Shown one piece after another: positions 7,736 through 18,656 of a stretch of 64,000 bases of DNA. The position numbers were made by a program, and so were the translations under genes. This DNA comes from Maritalea porphyrae. Its GTDB lineage: Bacteria; Pseudomonadota; Alphaproteobacteria; Rhizobiales; Devosiaceae. Position 1 is the first letter of the stretch. Each line of letters starts with the position of its first letter. The DNA lies in contig NZ_BSNI01000002.1 of assembly GCF_030159895.1 (NCBI RefSeq), positions 374,039 through 438,038 of the forward strand, written 5' to 3'. The notes beneath the pieces were generated by a model. That model was not told the origin of the DNA. It did no database searches and saw only the letters and a list, made by a program, of their open reading frames with translations.

Positions 7736-9031
7736 ATGATCAACAATAAGAAAAAAACAATCCTAGCGCTCGCCGTACCAACAATGTTGGCAGCACTAAG
7801 CGCACCGGCATTTGCTCAAGAAGCAGCGCCTGAATATATCAATATCTTTAACACCCTGCTCTTCTTGGTGGGTGGTTTCCTTGTCATGTGGATGGCCGCT
7901 GGTTTCGCCATGCTTGAAATGGGCTTGGTGCGTCAGAAAAACGTATCCATGCAGGGCTTGAAAAACATCGCGCTTTATTCAGTTGCCGGCATCATGTTCT
8001 GGTTCACTGGCTACAACCTTATGTATACAGGCGTTGATGGCGGCTTCATGGGCAGCTTCGGTTGGTACAATTTCCCAGCGCCAGGCGCCGATGATGGTAG
8101 CGCAGGCTATTCAGTTGCCTCTGATTGGTTCTTCCAAATGGTGTTCTGTGCCACAACAGCTTCAATCGTTTCAGGCACATTGGCCGAGCGCATTAAGTTC
8201 TGGCCGTTCATCATCTTCACTGCAATCCTAACTGGTATCCTTTACCCAATCACTGGCTCTTGGCAGTGGGGCGGCGGCTGGTTGGCTGAAATGGGCTTCT
8301 CAGATTTCGCTGGTTCAACATTGGTTCACTCTGTTGGTGGTTGGGCTGCTCTTGCTGGCGCACTTATCCTGGGTGCTCGTGCTGGACGTTATGGTCCAAA
8401 TGGTGAAGTAACACCAATGCCTGGTTCATCTATCCCACTTGCAACATTGGGTATGTTTATCCTGTGGCTTGGTTGGTTCGGCTTTAACGGCGCATCTCAA
8501 CTTGCTTTGGGCACCATTGCTGATGCTGGCGATGTTTCACGCATCTTTGTAAACACAAACCTTGCTGCTGCTGCCGGTGCTGTGACAACAATCATCTTGC
8601 TACAAGTGATCTACAAAAAGATCGACGTGACCATGGTCATCAACGGCGCTTTGGCTGGCTTGGTTTCCATTACAGCTGAACCACTTGCACCAAGCGTACC
8701 TGCTGCATTGTTCATCGGTGCCATCGGTGGTGTGATCGTGATCTTTGCTGTGCCATTGCTCGACAAACTGAAAATTGACGACGTGGTTGGTGCGATCCCT
8801 GTTCACTTGCTTGCAGGTATCTGGGGCACATTCATCACTCCACTTTCAGGTTCAGGCAACTACGGCACACAAATCGTAGGCATCGTTGCCATTGGCGCCT
8901 TCACAATGATCCTTTCAGGTGTGATCTGGTTTGTCCTTAAAGCAACAATGGGTATCCGCGTATCCGCTGAAGACGAAGCGCTTGGGCTTGATAAAGCTGA
9001 AGTGGGCGTTGAGGCATACCCAGAGTTCTAA
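7736..9031 (+). CDS. amtB: Ammonium transporter AmtB
   Basis: The 431-residue membrane protein has a cleavable signal peptide (ending SAPAFAQEA) followed by eleven predicted membrane helices. Family signatures include the DWFFQMVFCATTASIVSGTLAERIK region and GGWAALAGALILGAR. It conducts ammonium across the inner membrane and is blocked by its partner GlnK, encoded 32 bases upstream. The start ATG 7736 has GGAGG ten bases before it. The pair forms one nitrogen-regulated operon closed by a strong terminator. Confidence 0.96.
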   Translation: MINNKKKTILALAVPTMLAALSAPAFAQEAAPEYINIFNTLLFLVGGFLVMWMAAGFAMLEMGLVRQKNVSMQGLKNIALYSVAGIMFWFTGYNLMYTGVDGGFMGSFGWYNFPAPGADDGSAGYSVASDWFFQMVFCATTASIVSGTLAERIKFWPFIIFTAILTGILYPITGSWQWGGGWLAEMGFSDFAGSTLVHSVGGWAALAGALILGARAGRYGPNGEVTPMPGSSIPLATLGMFILWLGWFGFNGASQLALGTIADAGDVSRIFVNTNLAAAAGAVTTIILLQVIYKKIDVTMVINGALAGLVSITAEPLAPSVPAALFIGAIGGVIVIFAVPLLDKLKIDDVVGAIPVHLLAGIWGTFITPLSGSGNYGTQIVGIVAIGAFTMILSGVIWFVLKATMGIRVSAEDEALGLDKAEVGVEAYPEF

Positions 9032-9085
9032 CACTCAAACCCCTCCCAAATCTGTCAATTGTGTGAGCGCATATTGACAAGAAAC

Positions 9086-9121
9086 TGGGCCCAGCGGCAT
9101 TCCCGCTTGGGCCCATTTTTC
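9086..9121 (+). terminator. Rho-independent terminator after amtB
   Basis: A long GC-rich stem, TGGGCCCAGCGG pairing with CCGCTTGGGCCCA around a short loop, is followed by five T residues. It closes the glnK-amtB operon. Confidence 0.92.
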
Positions 9122-9197
9122 TGTCAAAAGTTAGCCACAAATTAACCATGGCGATCTAGTCTGACGATTGAGTTAGTGCGTAAAACGAGATCGATCC

Positions 9198-11843
9198 TTG
9201 TCTGTTCATACATCGTCCGCTTTGGAAAAACATCAAGACGCCCAAACCGCAATCGCTGTGAAAATCCCACTGCGCTTGATCGGTATTCTTTGTTTGGTCT
9301 CTGTCGCCTTCATCATTTTTGCGCTGATGTCATGGTCGGTAAATGATCCAAGTTTGAGCTATGCTTCAAGCGAAGCCGTGAACAATTGGCTTGGCTATCC
9401 CGGCGCCGTAGTTGCGGACATTATGCTGCAATTTTTTGGCCTAGGTGGCATCCTCTACATCATCCCCCCGGCGATTTGGTCTTTGTCTCTTGTGCGCAAA
9501 AAAGTGCCTTTGGGTTTTGGACTGCGCGTATTGATGTGGGCCTGCGCGTTGTTTTTAACTTGTGGCGTTCTTGCCTTCATCCCTTCTCCAACCAGCTGGC
9601 CCCTGCCAACAGGCTTGGGTGGAATCATCGGCCTTGGTTTTTCTGCGGTTGCCAGTTTTGTTGTTGGACCTGAAGTGCTTCAGGCGGCGGGTTGGTTATT
9701 CGCTGTTATTCTAGCAACCCCTGCCCTCGTCAGTTTTTGGATGGCCGTCAGAGCTGGCGCGCGCTTTGGTCTTGAAACCCAAGACGCCAATGCTGTTGCC
9801 ACGACTGACCAGAAATCCGACGAGCCAAAAACGCTGATCCAATGGATTGGGGCAAAACTCACTGCCATGTTCACCATTCTACTTGGCGCAATCACCCATG
9901 TGATCTTTTCAACCCATGTGAGCATCAAAAAGTCCTGGGCTGCCCGCAAGGCTGAAAAGCAACAGGCCGAAGAGCAACCTTGGCGACAAGGTGAGCACGA
10001 ACCGGCTCTACACAACCCACACCCAGCCCAAGCTCAACAGCATCAACGTCGAATTGAGCCGCGGTTTGAAGGTCCAAATGCGCCATCGCCCGACCAAGCC
10101 AACTGGGCTGAAGGTCCCACAGATCAATATCCTGACGACTATGTTGATGTGGACCCGGCCGAATATGCGCAGCCTTATGCTGCGCCAGAACATGAAAATC
10201 CCGCACCGACGCAACCTGCAGCACCGTCAGCCGCATCTGCCAAACCAAGCCCGCGCGTTGCCGCACCGGCGCCACGGCCAGCGCCTGGTCGTCGGATGGT
10301 GGCTGAAGCGCAGCAAAGCTTTCTTGGCAATGACACATTTGAATTGCCAGAGCTCAGCTATATGGCTGAACCGCCAACCACCAAAACCGCGCGCGAACAT
10401 TTGCCAGAAGTCTTGGAAGAAAATGCGCGGCTCCTGGAAGGCGTATTGGAAGACTTTGGCGTACGCGGTGACATCATCAATGTTCGTCCTGGCCCGGTTG
10501 TAACGCTTTACGAATTGGAACCCGCACCCGGCATCAAATCATCTCGCGTGATTGGCTTGGCCGACGATATCGCCCGCTCCATGAGCGCCATATCTGCGCG
10601 TGTCGCCGTAGTGCCCGGGCGCAACGCCATTGGCATCGAGTTGCCAAACAAAACCCGCGAAACAGTTTATCTGCGCGAAATGCTCGGCTCAGCGGACTTT
10701 GAAAAGGTCAAAGGCAAGCTGCCACTTTGCTTGGGCAAAACCATCGGTGGCGAACCCGTCATCGCCGACCTGGCCCGCATGCCGCACTTGCTGATCGCTG
10801 GTACCACCGGTTCAGGTAAATCAGTTGCGGTGAACACATTTATTCTCTCGCTCCTTTATCGTTGGACGCCAGAGCAATGTCGTTTGATCATGATCGATCC
10901 AAAAATGCTCGAGCTTTCGATCTATGATGGCATTCCACATCTGCTCACCCCTGTGGTGACCGATCCAGCCAAGGCTGTAACGGCGCTTAAATGGGCCGTA
11001 CGCGAGATGGAAGATCGCTATAAAAAGATGTCAAAAATCGGCGTGCGCAACATTGATGGCTTCAACCAAAAAGTTGCTGAATCAAAGAAGAAGGGTGAGA
11101 TCATCACCCGCACCGTTCAAACCGGTTTCGACAAAGAAACGGGCGAAGCGATTTTTGAAAGCGAAGAATTTGATCTCGAACCATTACCATTTATCGTGGT
11201 GATCGTTGACGAGATGGCCGACCTTATGATGGTCGCGGGCAAAGACATTGAAGGCGCGATCCAGCGCTTGGCGCAAATGGCACGTGCCGCTGGCATTCAC
11301 CTCATTATGGCGACACAGCGCCCATCGGTTGATGTGATCACGGGCACGATCAAAGCCAACTTCCCAACACGGATTTCGTTCCAGGTGACTTCGAAAATCG
11401 ATAGCCGCACCATTCTTGGCGAGCAAGGCGCGGAGCAATTGCTCGGCATGGGTGACATGCTCTATATGGCAGGCGGCGGTCGCACCAAACGTTTGCACGG
11501 ACCGTTCGTGGCAGACGCTGAAGTTGAAACCGTCGTAAACCACCTTAAGGCTCAAGGCTCGCCTGAATATCTTGAAAGCGTGACTGAAGAGAGCGAAGAG
11601 GACGCTGGCGTTGGCAACTCCAACTTGGGCAATTCAGGCGATGAATTATACGACAAGGCCGTCAATATTGTTTTGTCGGATCGCAAAGCCTCTACGAGCT
11701 ATATCCAACGCCGCCTCTCTATTGGCTACAACCGCGCCGCCACGCTGATCGAACGTATGGAACAAGAAGGGGTCATCTCCCCGGCCAACCATGCGGGCAA
11801 GCGCGAAGTGCTGGTGGGTGGAGACGAAGAAGCGCCGTTCTGA
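9198..11843 (+). CDS. ftsK: DNA translocase FtsK
   Basis: The product (881 residues from the TTG at 9198) has an N-terminal membrane domain with about four helices, then a proline- and alanine-rich linker (about residues 250-385). The RecA-like motor follows, with Walker [14 protein letters not shown] and Walker [12 protein letters not shown], and a C-terminal gamma winged helix ([19 protein letters not shown]) that would read KOPS sequences. FtsK anchors at the septum and pumps the chromosome terminus during division. The start is unsure: TTG 9198 has a GAGA upstream, and a GTG about 20 codons in is the alternative. The ftsK-lolA-xthA order is conserved in Rhizobiales. Confidence 0.95.
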   Translation: MSVHTSSALEKHQDAQTAIAVKIPLRLIGILCLVSVAFIIFALMSWSVNDPSLSYASSEAVNNWLGYPGAVVADIMLQFFGLGGILYIIPPAIWSLSLVRKKVPLGFGLRVLMWACALFLTCGVLAFIPSPTSWPLPTGLGGIIGLGFSAVASFVVGPEVLQAAGWLFAVILATPALVSFWMAVRAGARFGLETQDANAVATTDQKSDEPKTLIQWIGAKLTAMFTILLGAITHVIFSTHVSIKKSWAARKAEKQQAEEQPWRQGEHEPALHNPHPAQAQQHQRRIEPRFEGPNAPSPDQANWAEGPTDQYPDDYVDVDPAEYAQPYAAPEHENPAPTQPAAPSAASAKPSPRVAAPAPRPAPGRRMVAEAQQSFLGNDTFELPELSYMAEPPTTKTAREHLPEVLEENARLLEGVLEDFGVRGDIINVRPGPVVTLYELEPAPGIKSSRVIGLADDIARSMSAISARVAVVPGRNAIGIELPNKTRETVYLREMLGSADFEKVKGKLPLCLGKTIGGEPVIADLARMPHLLIAGTTGSGKSVAVNTFILSLLYRWTPEQCRLIMIDPKMLELSIYDGIPHLLTPVVTDPAKAVTALKWAVREMEDRYKKMSKIGVRNIDGFNQKVAESKKKGEIITRTVQTGFDKETGEAIFESEEFDLEPLPFIVVIVDEMADLMMVAGKDIEGAIQRLAQMARAAGIHLIMATQRPSVDVITGTIKANFPTRISFQVTSKIDSRTILGEQGAEQLLGMGDMLYMAGGGRTKRLHGPFVADAEVETVVNHLKAQGSPEYLESVTEESEEDAGVGNSNLGNSGDELYDKAVNIVLSDRKASTSYIQRRLSIGYNRAATLIERMEQEGVISPANHAGKREVLVGGDEEAPF

Positions 11844-11856
11844 TTCACGTGAAACT
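11841..11856 (-). other. parS-like site downstream of ftsK
   Basis: Read leftward the site is AGTTTCACGTGAATCA, matching 14 of 16 bases of the ParB-binding consensus TGTTTCACGTGAAACA. It begins three bases before the ftsK stop ends and includes a GANTC site at 11842-11846. It lies about 17 kb from the putative origin, at the far edge of where parS sites usually occur. Confidence 0.5.
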
Positions 11857-11938
11857 TTTGCGCGGCGCCCTCATCTTAATGCCATAATGTGCACCTATCA
11901 GTGCTCCTGAACGACACCAAAAGATTTGCGAAATAACT

Positions 11939-12547
11939 ATGCGCCCCATTGCAAAAGCTCTTCTAGCCTTCGGACTTTTTCTCAGCATGGCAACAGCCAG
12001 CTCCTCGCTGGAACGGCCATTGACCGAAGAAGAAATTCAAATCATTACCGACATTAGCCAACACCATTCTGGCGTCGAACAAATGGCCGGACGTTTCTTG
12101 CAATTGGATAGCGGTGGCAATCGAAGCGAAGGTATTTTTTACCTCAAGCGGCCAAACAAAATCCGCTTCAAATATGCCCCCCCTTCTTATGAAGAGGTCA
12201 TTTCCGTTGGCAAAGGCTTCTATGTCATTAACCGCAAAGAGCAATCAAAGTTCGCTTATCCGCAATCCCGGGTGCCGTTGCGTCAATTCCTATCGGACGA
12301 GATTGATCTCTTTTCCGCCAATATTACCGACGTCATCAAGACCGAAGAAATGATTGCGGTAGGTGTTTCAGACGAGACGCCCGCTGGCCCAGTTTCTGTC
12401 ACCATGATCTTCAATCTGGAAACAAAAGAGATTGAACAATGGACCCTCACTGAGCCCAATGGCAATGAGGTGACATTTTCGATCTATGACACGACCACAG
12501 AGATCGATATCCCTAAAGCCTATTTCTACTTGCCCGACTATAAATAA
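11939..12547 (+). CDS. lolA: Outer-membrane lipoprotein carrier LolA-like protein
   Basis: The 202-residue periplasmic protein has a signal peptide (LLAFGLFLSMATASS) and the LolA fold pattern: GRFLQLDSGGNRSEGIFYLKRPNKIRFKYAPP, with the basic-aromatic surface typical of the carrier. LolA shuttles lipoproteins from the inner-membrane LolCDE complex to the outer membrane. The alphaproteobacterial version is often annotated simply as an outer-membrane lipoprotein carrier. It follows ftsK by 95 bases in the conserved ftsK-lolA-xthA order. Confidence 0.88.
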   Translation: MRPIAKALLAFGLFLSMATASSSLERPLTEEEIQIITDISQHHSGVEQMAGRFLQLDSGGNRSEGIFYLKRPNKIRFKYAPPSYEEVISVGKGFYVINRKEQSKFAYPQSRVPLRQFLSDEIDLFSANITDVIKTEEMIAVGVSDETPAGPVSVTMIFNLETKEIEQWTLTEPNGNEVTFSIYDTTTEIDIPKAYFYLPDYK

Positions 12548-12636
12548 GTCAGGGGTCAAAAACGGCTGGACCCTGCCTGCCAATTTGCCAATATTAGTTT
12601 GTTGGCGATTCGCTCAACAATCAGCGGGGAAGATTT

Positions 12637-13440
12637 ATGTCGATTTCAGTAGCCACTTGGAACATCAATTCTGTGCGTTTGCGCTTGCCAATGGTGCAGG
12701 ATTTTTTGTCCGATCACCAACCTGATGTTTTGTGCCTACAAGAAATCAAATGCCAGAACGATCAGTTCCCCACTAAAGCATTTGAAGAATCCGGCTACAC
12801 CTACCAAGCGGTGAACGGCCAAAAAAGCTATCACGGTGTCGCCATCGTTTCTCGCATTCCGCTTGAAGATCATCATGCTCGCGAGTTCTGCCAAATGGGT
12901 GACGCCCGTCACATAAGTGGTGTCGTTGATGCCCCTTCAGGCAAAACCCGCATCCACAATTTTTATATCCCTGCAGGTGGCGACGAAGCCGATCCGGTCA
13001 AAAACCCAAAGTTCAAACACAAGCTCGATTTCTTGAACGAGCTGCAAGACTGGTTCGACCATCAAGATTTCGACAATGGTCATGTGATCGTTGGTGATTT
13101 CAATATCGCTCCACACGAAAACGATGTGTGGTCCCACAAGCAGCTTCTAAAAGTGGTCAGCCACACCCCAATCGAAACTGAGTTTTTAGATGCATTGCAG
13201 GCGCGTCGCAATTGGGTTGATGTGGTACGCAAGCATATCCCACATGAGGAAAAACTGTTTAGCTGGTGGAGCTACCGCTCGAAAGATTGGAGCGCATCAA
13301 ACAAGGGCCGCCGTCTCGATCATATTTGGTCAACACCCGATGTAGCAGAACACAGCACTGAAACTATTGTGTTGCGCGATGCCCGCGGCTGGACAGAAAA
13401 GCCTTCTGACCACGTGCCCATTATTTCGCGTTTTGGATAG
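12637..13440 (+). CDS. xthA: Exodeoxyribonuclease III
   Basis: The 267-residue enzyme has the exonuclease III/AP-endonuclease motifs in order: WNINSVR at the N-terminus, CLQEIKC with the catalytic Glu near residue 34, VGDFNIAP near 148, and SDHVPI at the C-terminus with the catalytic Asp-His pair. It cleaves abasic sites and removes 3' blocks in base-excision repair. A GGGGA ribosome site lies eight bases before the ATG. It ends six bases before a convergent gene. Confidence 0.95.
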   Translation: MSISVATWNINSVRLRLPMVQDFLSDHQPDVLCLQEIKCQNDQFPTKAFEESGYTYQAVNGQKSYHGVAIVSRIPLEDHHAREFCQMGDARHISGVVDAPSGKTRIHNFYIPAGGDEADPVKNPKFKHKLDFLNELQDWFDHQDFDNGHVIVGDFNIAPHENDVWSHKQLLKVVSHTPIETEFLDALQARRNWVDVVRKHIPHEEKLFSWWSYRSKDWSASNKGRRLDHIWSTPDVAEHSTETIVLRDARGWTEKPSDHVPIISRFG

Positions 13441-13445
13441 GCGGG

Positions 13446-13889
13446 TTAGTGGACGTCTGCTGAACCGAGAGCATGGACATAGCGCGAGATCGACATCTTG
13501 ATCCGCGCAGCTACCTTTGAAGCCAGTTCAGGATAGTTCTCCATCAAGCGCTTAAAGTGTTTGCGCGGAACAAATACCAACTCGGTATTTGAAAGCGCCG
13601 TCACTGAAGCTGGGCGTGGTTTATCAACGATCAATGCCAATTCACCAAAGGTCGTGCCCTTCTCGCGCAATATTGGCCCTTCGGACTTTGCGCCTTCATG
13701 TGTCGACTGCAAAGCGCCCGTCACCAAAATATAAGCGCCATCCGCAATTGCCCCTTCTGAGAACAACACTTCATCAGCTGCCAATTTTCGGCTGTCACTA
13801 ACAAACCCAATAAGCTTTAGCTGCTCTTCATTGAGCGTTTGAAATGGGTCCGCCAGTTTCAATATTGCGGTGATTTCATCCAGCGACAT
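13446..13889 (-). CDS. Cyclic-nucleotide-binding-domain protein without DNA-binding domain
   Basis: The 147-residue protein is essentially one Crp-type nucleotide-binding domain. The beta-roll and phosphate-binding cassette are visible (FGELALIVDKPRPASVTA, residues about 85-103), followed by the hinge helix (residues 110-140). There is no helix-turn-helix after it, so it should act as a sensor subunit rather than a transcription factor. Only 14 bases separate it from the response regulator upstream, so the two are probably cotranscribed and may act in one pathway. The ligand (cAMP, cGMP or none) cannot be told. Confidence 0.85.
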   Translation of the reverse strand: MSLDEITAILKLADPFQTLNEEQLKLIGFVSDSRKLAADEVLFSEGAIADGAYILVTGALQSTHEGAKSEGPILREKGTTFGELALIVDKPRPASVTALSNTELVFVPRKHFKRLMENYPELASKVAARIKMSISRYVHALGSADVH

Positions 13890-13903
13890 ACCAATCCCTG
13901 CCC

Positions 13904-14587
13904 TTATGGCACCAGGCGATAACCGCCCTCTTCCGTGACCAACAATCTTGCATTACTTGGATCACGTTCAATTTTCTGTCGCAAGCGATAAATGTGTGTC
14001 TCAAGCGTGTGCGTTGTCACCCGATTATTGTAACCCCAAACCTCTTGCAACAAGATGTCGCGCGATACGGTTTTTGAACCCTGACGATAAAGGAACTTCA
14101 AAATCGACGTCTCTTTATCGGTTAAGCGGACCTTTGACCCATCTTCACTTTCAAGCGTTTTGGTTGCGGGTTGAAAATTATATTGCCCGATAGTGAATAC
14201 CACATCTTCACTTTGATCATGCTGGCGCAACAATGCGCGCACCCGCGCAAGTAAAACTGAGAAACGAAACGGCTTGGTGACATAATCGTTTGCACCACTT
14301 TCAAGCCCAAGAATTTCATCGGAATCGCTATCGTGTCCGGTGAGCATTAGAATTGGACTCTTAAAACCATCTTGGCGCATGATCTTAACCGCTTCGCGCC
14401 CATCCATATCGGGCAGACCAACATCTAGCAGCACCAGATCAAATGGCGCGGCTTTGACTTCGCGCAGCGCTGTGGCGGCATCCGCCCCTTGGGTGATTTC
14501 AAATTCGCGATAGTGGGACAACTGATCCACCAATGATTGGCGCAATTCATCTTCATCATCCACAATCAAAAGCCGACGCTTATTCAT
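13904..14587 (-). CDS. OmpR-family response regulator
   Basis: The 227-residue protein has a receiver domain with the acidic pair D10-D11, phospho-acceptor D55 (LVLLDVGLPD), T83 and K105, then a C-terminal winged helix (about residues 130-225) with the recognition region TTHTLETHIYRLRQKIE. All residues needed for phosphorylation are present. No histidine kinase gene is adjacent. A gene for a cyclic-nucleotide-binding protein follows in the same direction. Signal and regulon are unknown. The C-terminal helix is related to those of CtrA and other OmpR-type regulators but I do not recognise a specific orthologue. Confidence 0.9.
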   Translation of the reverse strand: MNKRRLLIVDDEDELRQSLVDQLSHYREFEITQGADAATALREVKAAPFDLVLLDVGLPDMDGREAVKIMRQDGFKSPILMLTGHDSDSDEILGLESGANDYVTKPFRFSVLLARVRALLRQHDQSEDVVFTIGQYNFQPATKTLESEDGSKVRLTDKETSILKFLYRQGSKTVSRDILLQEVWGYNNRVTTHTLETHIYRLRQKIERDPSNARLLVTEEGGYRLVP

Positions 14588-14695
14588 ATTATTGCCCTTC
14601 GTTGGCCATCACCAAAATTTCATTTGTCTCTAATGTAGGTATTCAGCGTTAACATCCCAATCACAAGCTTGTGTGATTTTTGTGTTGGTTAACGT

Positions 14696-15370
14696 CTAAG
14701 GGTAGTCACGTTGCCCAAATATCGCTGACCCTACGCGCACATATGTTGCGCCCATCTCTACCGCAGTGTCAAAGTCAGCGCTCATGCCCATAGACAATTC
14801 ATTTAAATTCGCCTGCTTTGCCAGACCCGCCAATTGTGCAAAATAAGGCGCTGCCGGCTCCCCGGCTGGCGGGATGCACATCAATCCACGCACATCCAAA
14901 TTGTAAGTATTTTGGCAAAGCGCCACGAACGCCACCGCATCTTCTGGAGCGATGCCAGCCTTTTGCGGTTCCTCACCAATATTGACCTGAATGAACACAG
15001 GAAGATTCTTTCCTGTGGCCGCAAATTCTTTGGCAAGCGATTTAGCCAATTTCTCCCGATCCACCGAATGGATCACATCAAATAGCTGAACCGCATCTTT
15101 CACCTTGTTGGTTTGCAACGGGCCAATCAAATGCAAAACCGTATTTGGAAAAGCTTCCTTCAATGTCGGCCATTTGCCTTGCGCTTCTTGGACCCGGTTT
15201 TCACCAAAATCAACTTGCCCAGCTTCCAGGATCGGCTGAATGTCTTCGGCCGCAAATGTTTTTGAAACAGCGATCAGCTTTGGCTTTGGCGCATTGTCAT
15301 CAAGCGGGCCAAAACGCTTCGCTGCTTCAGCGATCCGGTTATTAACTTCATCTAATTGCGCAACGCCCAT
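14696..15370 (-). CDS. YggS-family pyridoxal-phosphate homeostasis protein
   Basis: The roughly 224-residue single-domain PLP-binding barrel has the cofactor lysine in LIAVSKTF near residue 35, the FGENRVQEAQ motif near 75, and the MGMSADFDTAVEMGATYVRVGSAIFG phosphate-binding end. Proteins of this family buffer pyridoxal phosphate and affect amino-acid pools; no enzyme activity is known. I place the start at ATG 15370, which has GAGG six bases upstream. An upstream TTG is possible but would sit on the ribosome site. It is divergent from leuS. Confidence 0.9.
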   Translation of the reverse strand: MGVAQLDEVNNRIAEAAKRFGPLDDNAPKPKLIAVSKTFAAEDIQPILEAGQVDFGENRVQEAQGKWPTLKEAFPNTVLHLIGPLQTNKVKDAVQLFDVIHSVDREKLAKSLAKEFAATGKNLPVFIQVNIGEEPQKAGIAPEDAVAFVALCQNTYNLDVRGLMCIPPAGEPAAPYFAQLAGLAKQANLNELSMGMSADFDTAVEMGATYVRVGSAIFGQRDYP

Positions 15371-15544
15371 AATGCACCTCAAATCACTTCCACCCCTCTA
15401 TTTGAATCATTTTTCGCCACGGGGCAACGATTCGAAGGCAATCTATATTGACCCCACCCCCCAAATCTGGTGAAGGTCCGTGTAACGCTTGAAGATGGGG
15501 AAAAAGACCCGATCGAAAATGACGACCTAAAAGGACCCGAAGAC

Positions 15545-18172
15545 GTGACCGGCAACAATTCAGAACGGTATAATCCGCGCGAGAGTGAACCCCATTGGCA
15601 AAAAGTTTGGGACGAGCGCAAAAGCTTTGTTTCATCCAATGAAGATGATCGCGAGAAATATTACGTCCTTGAGATGTTCCCCTACCCGTCCGGCCGTTGC
15701 CATGTGGGTCATGCCCGTAACTATACGATGGGTGATGTGATCGCGCGGTATAAACGCGCCAAAGGCTTTAACGTTTTGCACCCAATGGGCTGGGATGCAT
15801 TCGGCATGCCGGCTGAAAACGCCGCCATGAAAAATGACGCGCATCCAAAGAGCTGGACCTACCAAAACATCGCCTCGATGAAAACACAGCTTCAATCGAT
15901 GGGTTTCAGCCTTGATTGGACGCGGGAATTTGCCACCTGTGATCCAGAATATTACGCGCAGCAGCAAAAGCTATTCATCGACTTTTTGAGCAACGACCTA
16001 ATTTATCGCAAAAGTTCAAAAGTGAATTGGGACCCTGTTGACCACACTGTGCTTGCCAACGAGCAGGTGATTGATGGCCGCGGTTGGCGGTCAGGCGCAT
16101 TGGTTGAACAAAAAGAATTGACCCAATGGTTCTTCAAAATCACGGACTATGCCGAGGACTTGTTGAACGAAATCGACAATCTAAATGATTGGCCCGAAAA
16201 AGTTCGCTTGATGCAAAAGAACTGGATTGGCAAATCCGAAGGCCTGACCATTCGTTGGGAGTTGGATGCAGCAACGGCGCCCGAAGGTTATTGCGATCTT
16301 GAAGTTTACACCACGCGCCCAGATACCATTTTTGGCGCAAGCTTTATGGCGGTCGCGGCTGACCACCCGTTGGCACAAGAAGCCGCAAAATCAAATCCGG
16401 AATTGCAGGACTTCATTGAAGAATGCCGCCGTTTGGGCACATCAGTTGCCGCTTTGGAAACCGCGGAAAAACGAGGTTTCAATACTGGGATTCACGTGAA
16501 ACACCCGTTTGACGAAAACTGGACCCTACCAATCTATGTCGCCAACTTCGTTCTGATGGACTATGGCACCGGCGCAATTTTTGGCTGCCCTTCTGGTGAC
16601 CAACGCGATTTGGATTTTGCCCGCAAATATGATTTGCCGGTGAAAGCAGTTGTGATGCCTGAGGGTGAAGACGCTTCCAGCTTTGCGATCGAAAACGAGG
16701 CCTATACCGGTGAAGGAGTGATGATCAACTCATCCTTCCTTGATGGTATGACACCGCAAGAAGCCTTTGACGAAGTTGCCAACCGATTGGCAAATGTTGA
16801 TACCAACGGACAGGTGCAAGGCGAGCGCAAAGTGAATTACCGTTTGCGCGATTGGGGCATTTCGCGCCAACGCTATTGGGGTTGTCCGATCCCAATTATC
16901 CATTGCGATAATTGCGGCATCGTTCCGGTTCCTGATGAAGACTTGCCCGTTAAACTGCCCGAAGATGTCAGCTTTGATAAACCGGGTAATCCGCTTGATC
17001 ACCACCCGACTTGGAAAGACACGCACTGTCCAACATGTGGGGCGTCGGCTCGACGTGAAACAGATACGATGGACACATTTGTTGATTCATCCTGGTATTT
17101 CGCGCGTTTCACTGCACCTACGGCCTCGTCTCCGACGAACCCAAAAATGGCCGATGAATGGTTGCCTGTTGATCAATATATTGGCGGCGTCGAACATGCG
17201 ATTTTGCACCTCCTTTATTCGCGCTTCTTTGCACGCGCGATGAAAAAGGCAGGCCATTTGAACGTGACCGAACCGTTCAAAGGTTTGTTCACTCAAGGCA
17301 TGGTGACCCACGAAACCTACAAGACCGCCAGTGGCGATTGGGTTTCGCCCGAAGAAATCAGCTTTGAAGGTGGCGGTGACGAGCGCAAAGCGATCCACAA
17401 AGCAAGTGGCGAAGAGCTAAAAATTGGCTCCATCGAAAAGATGTCAAAGTCAAAACTCAACGTGATTGACATGACAGCCATGGCTGAAAGCTTTGGCGCG
17501 GATGCAACACGATGGTTTGTGCTTTCTGATTCACCACCTGAGCGTGACGTGCAATGGACAGAATCTGGCATTGAAGGCGTTTGGCGCTTTGTGCAAAAGG
17601 TCTGGCGCTTGGTCGACGATGCAAAAGCCATCATCGACAATAATGAAGATTCGGCGACTGAAAGTTTTGATAGTGAGGCTTTGCTTAAGGCAGCACACCG
17701 GGCGGTGGACCAGGTCTCAGATTCATATGAGAACCTACGGTTCAACCGCGCAATCGCGCTGATTTACGAGCTAACCAACGTGTTGAGCAAAGCCGTTGCC
17801 GCTGTTAAACACAACCCTTCGGTAAAAGAGCGAACAGCCATCCGCGTGGCAACGACATTCCTTGTGAAATTGTGCAATCCAATTGTACCGCACGTCACCG
17901 AAACCTGTTGGGCGCATTTGGGCAACACCTCCATTTTGGCCGATGAAACTTGGCCGGAGGCAGACGAACAATATCTCAAAGATGACACAATCATCTTGCC
18001 TGTTCAGGTAAACGGCAAACGACGTGGCGAAATTGAAGTCATGAAGGATCTGCCAAAAGATCAAATTGAAGATGCGGCCTTGTCACTTGATGCGGTTTCA
18101 CGCATCTTGGATGGGCAAGCACCCAAAAAGGTGATCGTCGTGCCAGGTAGAATTGTGAATGTCGTTGTTTAG
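15545..18172 (+). CDS. leuS: Leucyl-tRNA synthetase
   Basis: The class I synthetase charges tRNA-Leu. The HIGH-type motif is in [18 protein letters not shown] near residue 50, the CP1 editing domain occupies about residues 225-420 ([12 protein letters not shown]), and the KMSKS loop appears as [10 protein letters not shown] near 625. The reading frame is open back to GTG 15470. I prefer GTG 15545, which has AGGA nine bases before it and gives the usual N-terminus ([16 protein letters not shown]) and family length of about 875 residues. It overlaps the lptE start by 14 bases. The parS-like site at 16488 lies within it. Confidence 0.95.
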   Translation: MTGNNSERYNPRESEPHWQKVWDERKSFVSSNEDDREKYYVLEMFPYPSGRCHVGHARNYTMGDVIARYKRAKGFNVLHPMGWDAFGMPAENAAMKNDAHPKSWTYQNIASMKTQLQSMGFSLDWTREFATCDPEYYAQQQKLFIDFLSNDLIYRKSSKVNWDPVDHTVLANEQVIDGRGWRSGALVEQKELTQWFFKITDYAEDLLNEIDNLNDWPEKVRLMQKNWIGKSEGLTIRWELDAATAPEGYCDLEVYTTRPDTIFGASFMAVAADHPLAQEAAKSNPELQDFIEECRRLGTSVAALETAEKRGFNTGIHVKHPFDENWTLPIYVANFVLMDYGTGAIFGCPSGDQRDLDFARKYDLPVKAVVMPEGEDASSFAIENEAYTGEGVMINSSFLDGMTPQEAFDEVANRLANVDTNGQVQGERKVNYRLRDWGISRQRYWGCPIPIIHCDNCGIVPVPDEDLPVKLPEDVSFDKPGNPLDHHPTWKDTHCPTCGASARRETDTMDTFVDSSWYFARFTAPTASSPTNPKMADEWLPVDQYIGGVEHAILHLLYSRFFARAMKKAGHLNVTEPFKGLFTQGMVTHETYKTASGDWVSPEEISFEGGGDERKAIHKASGEELKIGSIEKMSKSKLNVIDMTAMAESFGADATRWFVLSDSPPERDVQWTESGIEGVWRFVQKVWRLVDDAKAIIDNNEDSATESFDSEALLKAAHRAVDQVSDSYENLRFNRAIALIYELTNVLSKAVAAVKHNPSVKERTAIRVATTFLVKLCNPIVPHVTETCWAHLGNTSILADETWPEADEQYLKDDTIILPVQVNGKRRGEIEVMKDLPKDQIEDAALSLDAVSRILDGQAPKKVIVVPGRIVNVVV
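16488..16503 (-). other. parS-like site inside leuS
   Basis: Read leftward the sequence is TGTTTCACGTGAATCC, matching 14 of 16 consensus bases and identical to the site at 22497. It contains a GANTC site at 16489-16493. Being intact inside a coding gene does not argue against function; several known parS sites are intragenic. Confidence 0.65.
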
Positions 18173-18656
18173 TCGCCCTAAAAGAAAAACAATCGTCGCA
18201 CTAGCCAGCATATTTATGCTGGCTGGTTGCACCCTCACCCCTGTCTATCAAGACAACACCAACAGCAAATACCAGATCAGCTATACCAAACCTGCCTCTG
18301 TTGTAGAGCAGACAATCATTCAAGAGTTGGCATTTAAGCTCGGCCGTTCATCGAACCCTGCCTACCAGCTCTCGCTTTCAACATCGACAAGCACACGCGC
18401 CATTCATGGTGTTTCTTCGCAGTTTGTCCGCTCTGAGACCGAAGCAACAGTTCGCTCAAAATTCGTTCTAAAGAACATTGATACAGACGAACAAATTGCA
18501 GCAGGTGAACGATTTGCATCTGCAGTTTACCAGAACAGCAGCCAAAATATCGCCAATAATACCGCCGTTGCTGATGCCTATCAGCGCGCGGCCAAGGACG
18601 TTGCACGCCAAATTGAACTGCTGATCATCGCTGCGCTCAATGAGGACAAACCTTGA
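18159..18656 (+). CDS. lptE: LPS-assembly lipoprotein LptE
   Basis: The 165-residue lipoprotein has a signal peptide with lipobox LAGC near residue 23 ([14 protein letters not shown]), followed by a short globular domain. Its position between leuS and holA is the standard location of lptE in proteobacteria. LptE plugs the LptD barrel in the outer membrane and helps insert lipopolysaccharide. The sequence is only weakly conserved in the family, so the name rests on lipobox, size and gene order together. Both ends overlap neighbours, indicating one operon. Confidence 0.87.
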   Translation: MSLFSRPKRKTIVALASIFMLAGCTLTPVYQDNTNSKYQISYTKPASVVEQTIIQELAFKLGRSSNPAYQLSLSTSTSTRAIHGVSSQFVRSETEATVRSKFVLKNIDTDEQIAAGERFASAVYQNSSQNIANNTAVADAYQRAAKDVARQIELLIIAALNEDKP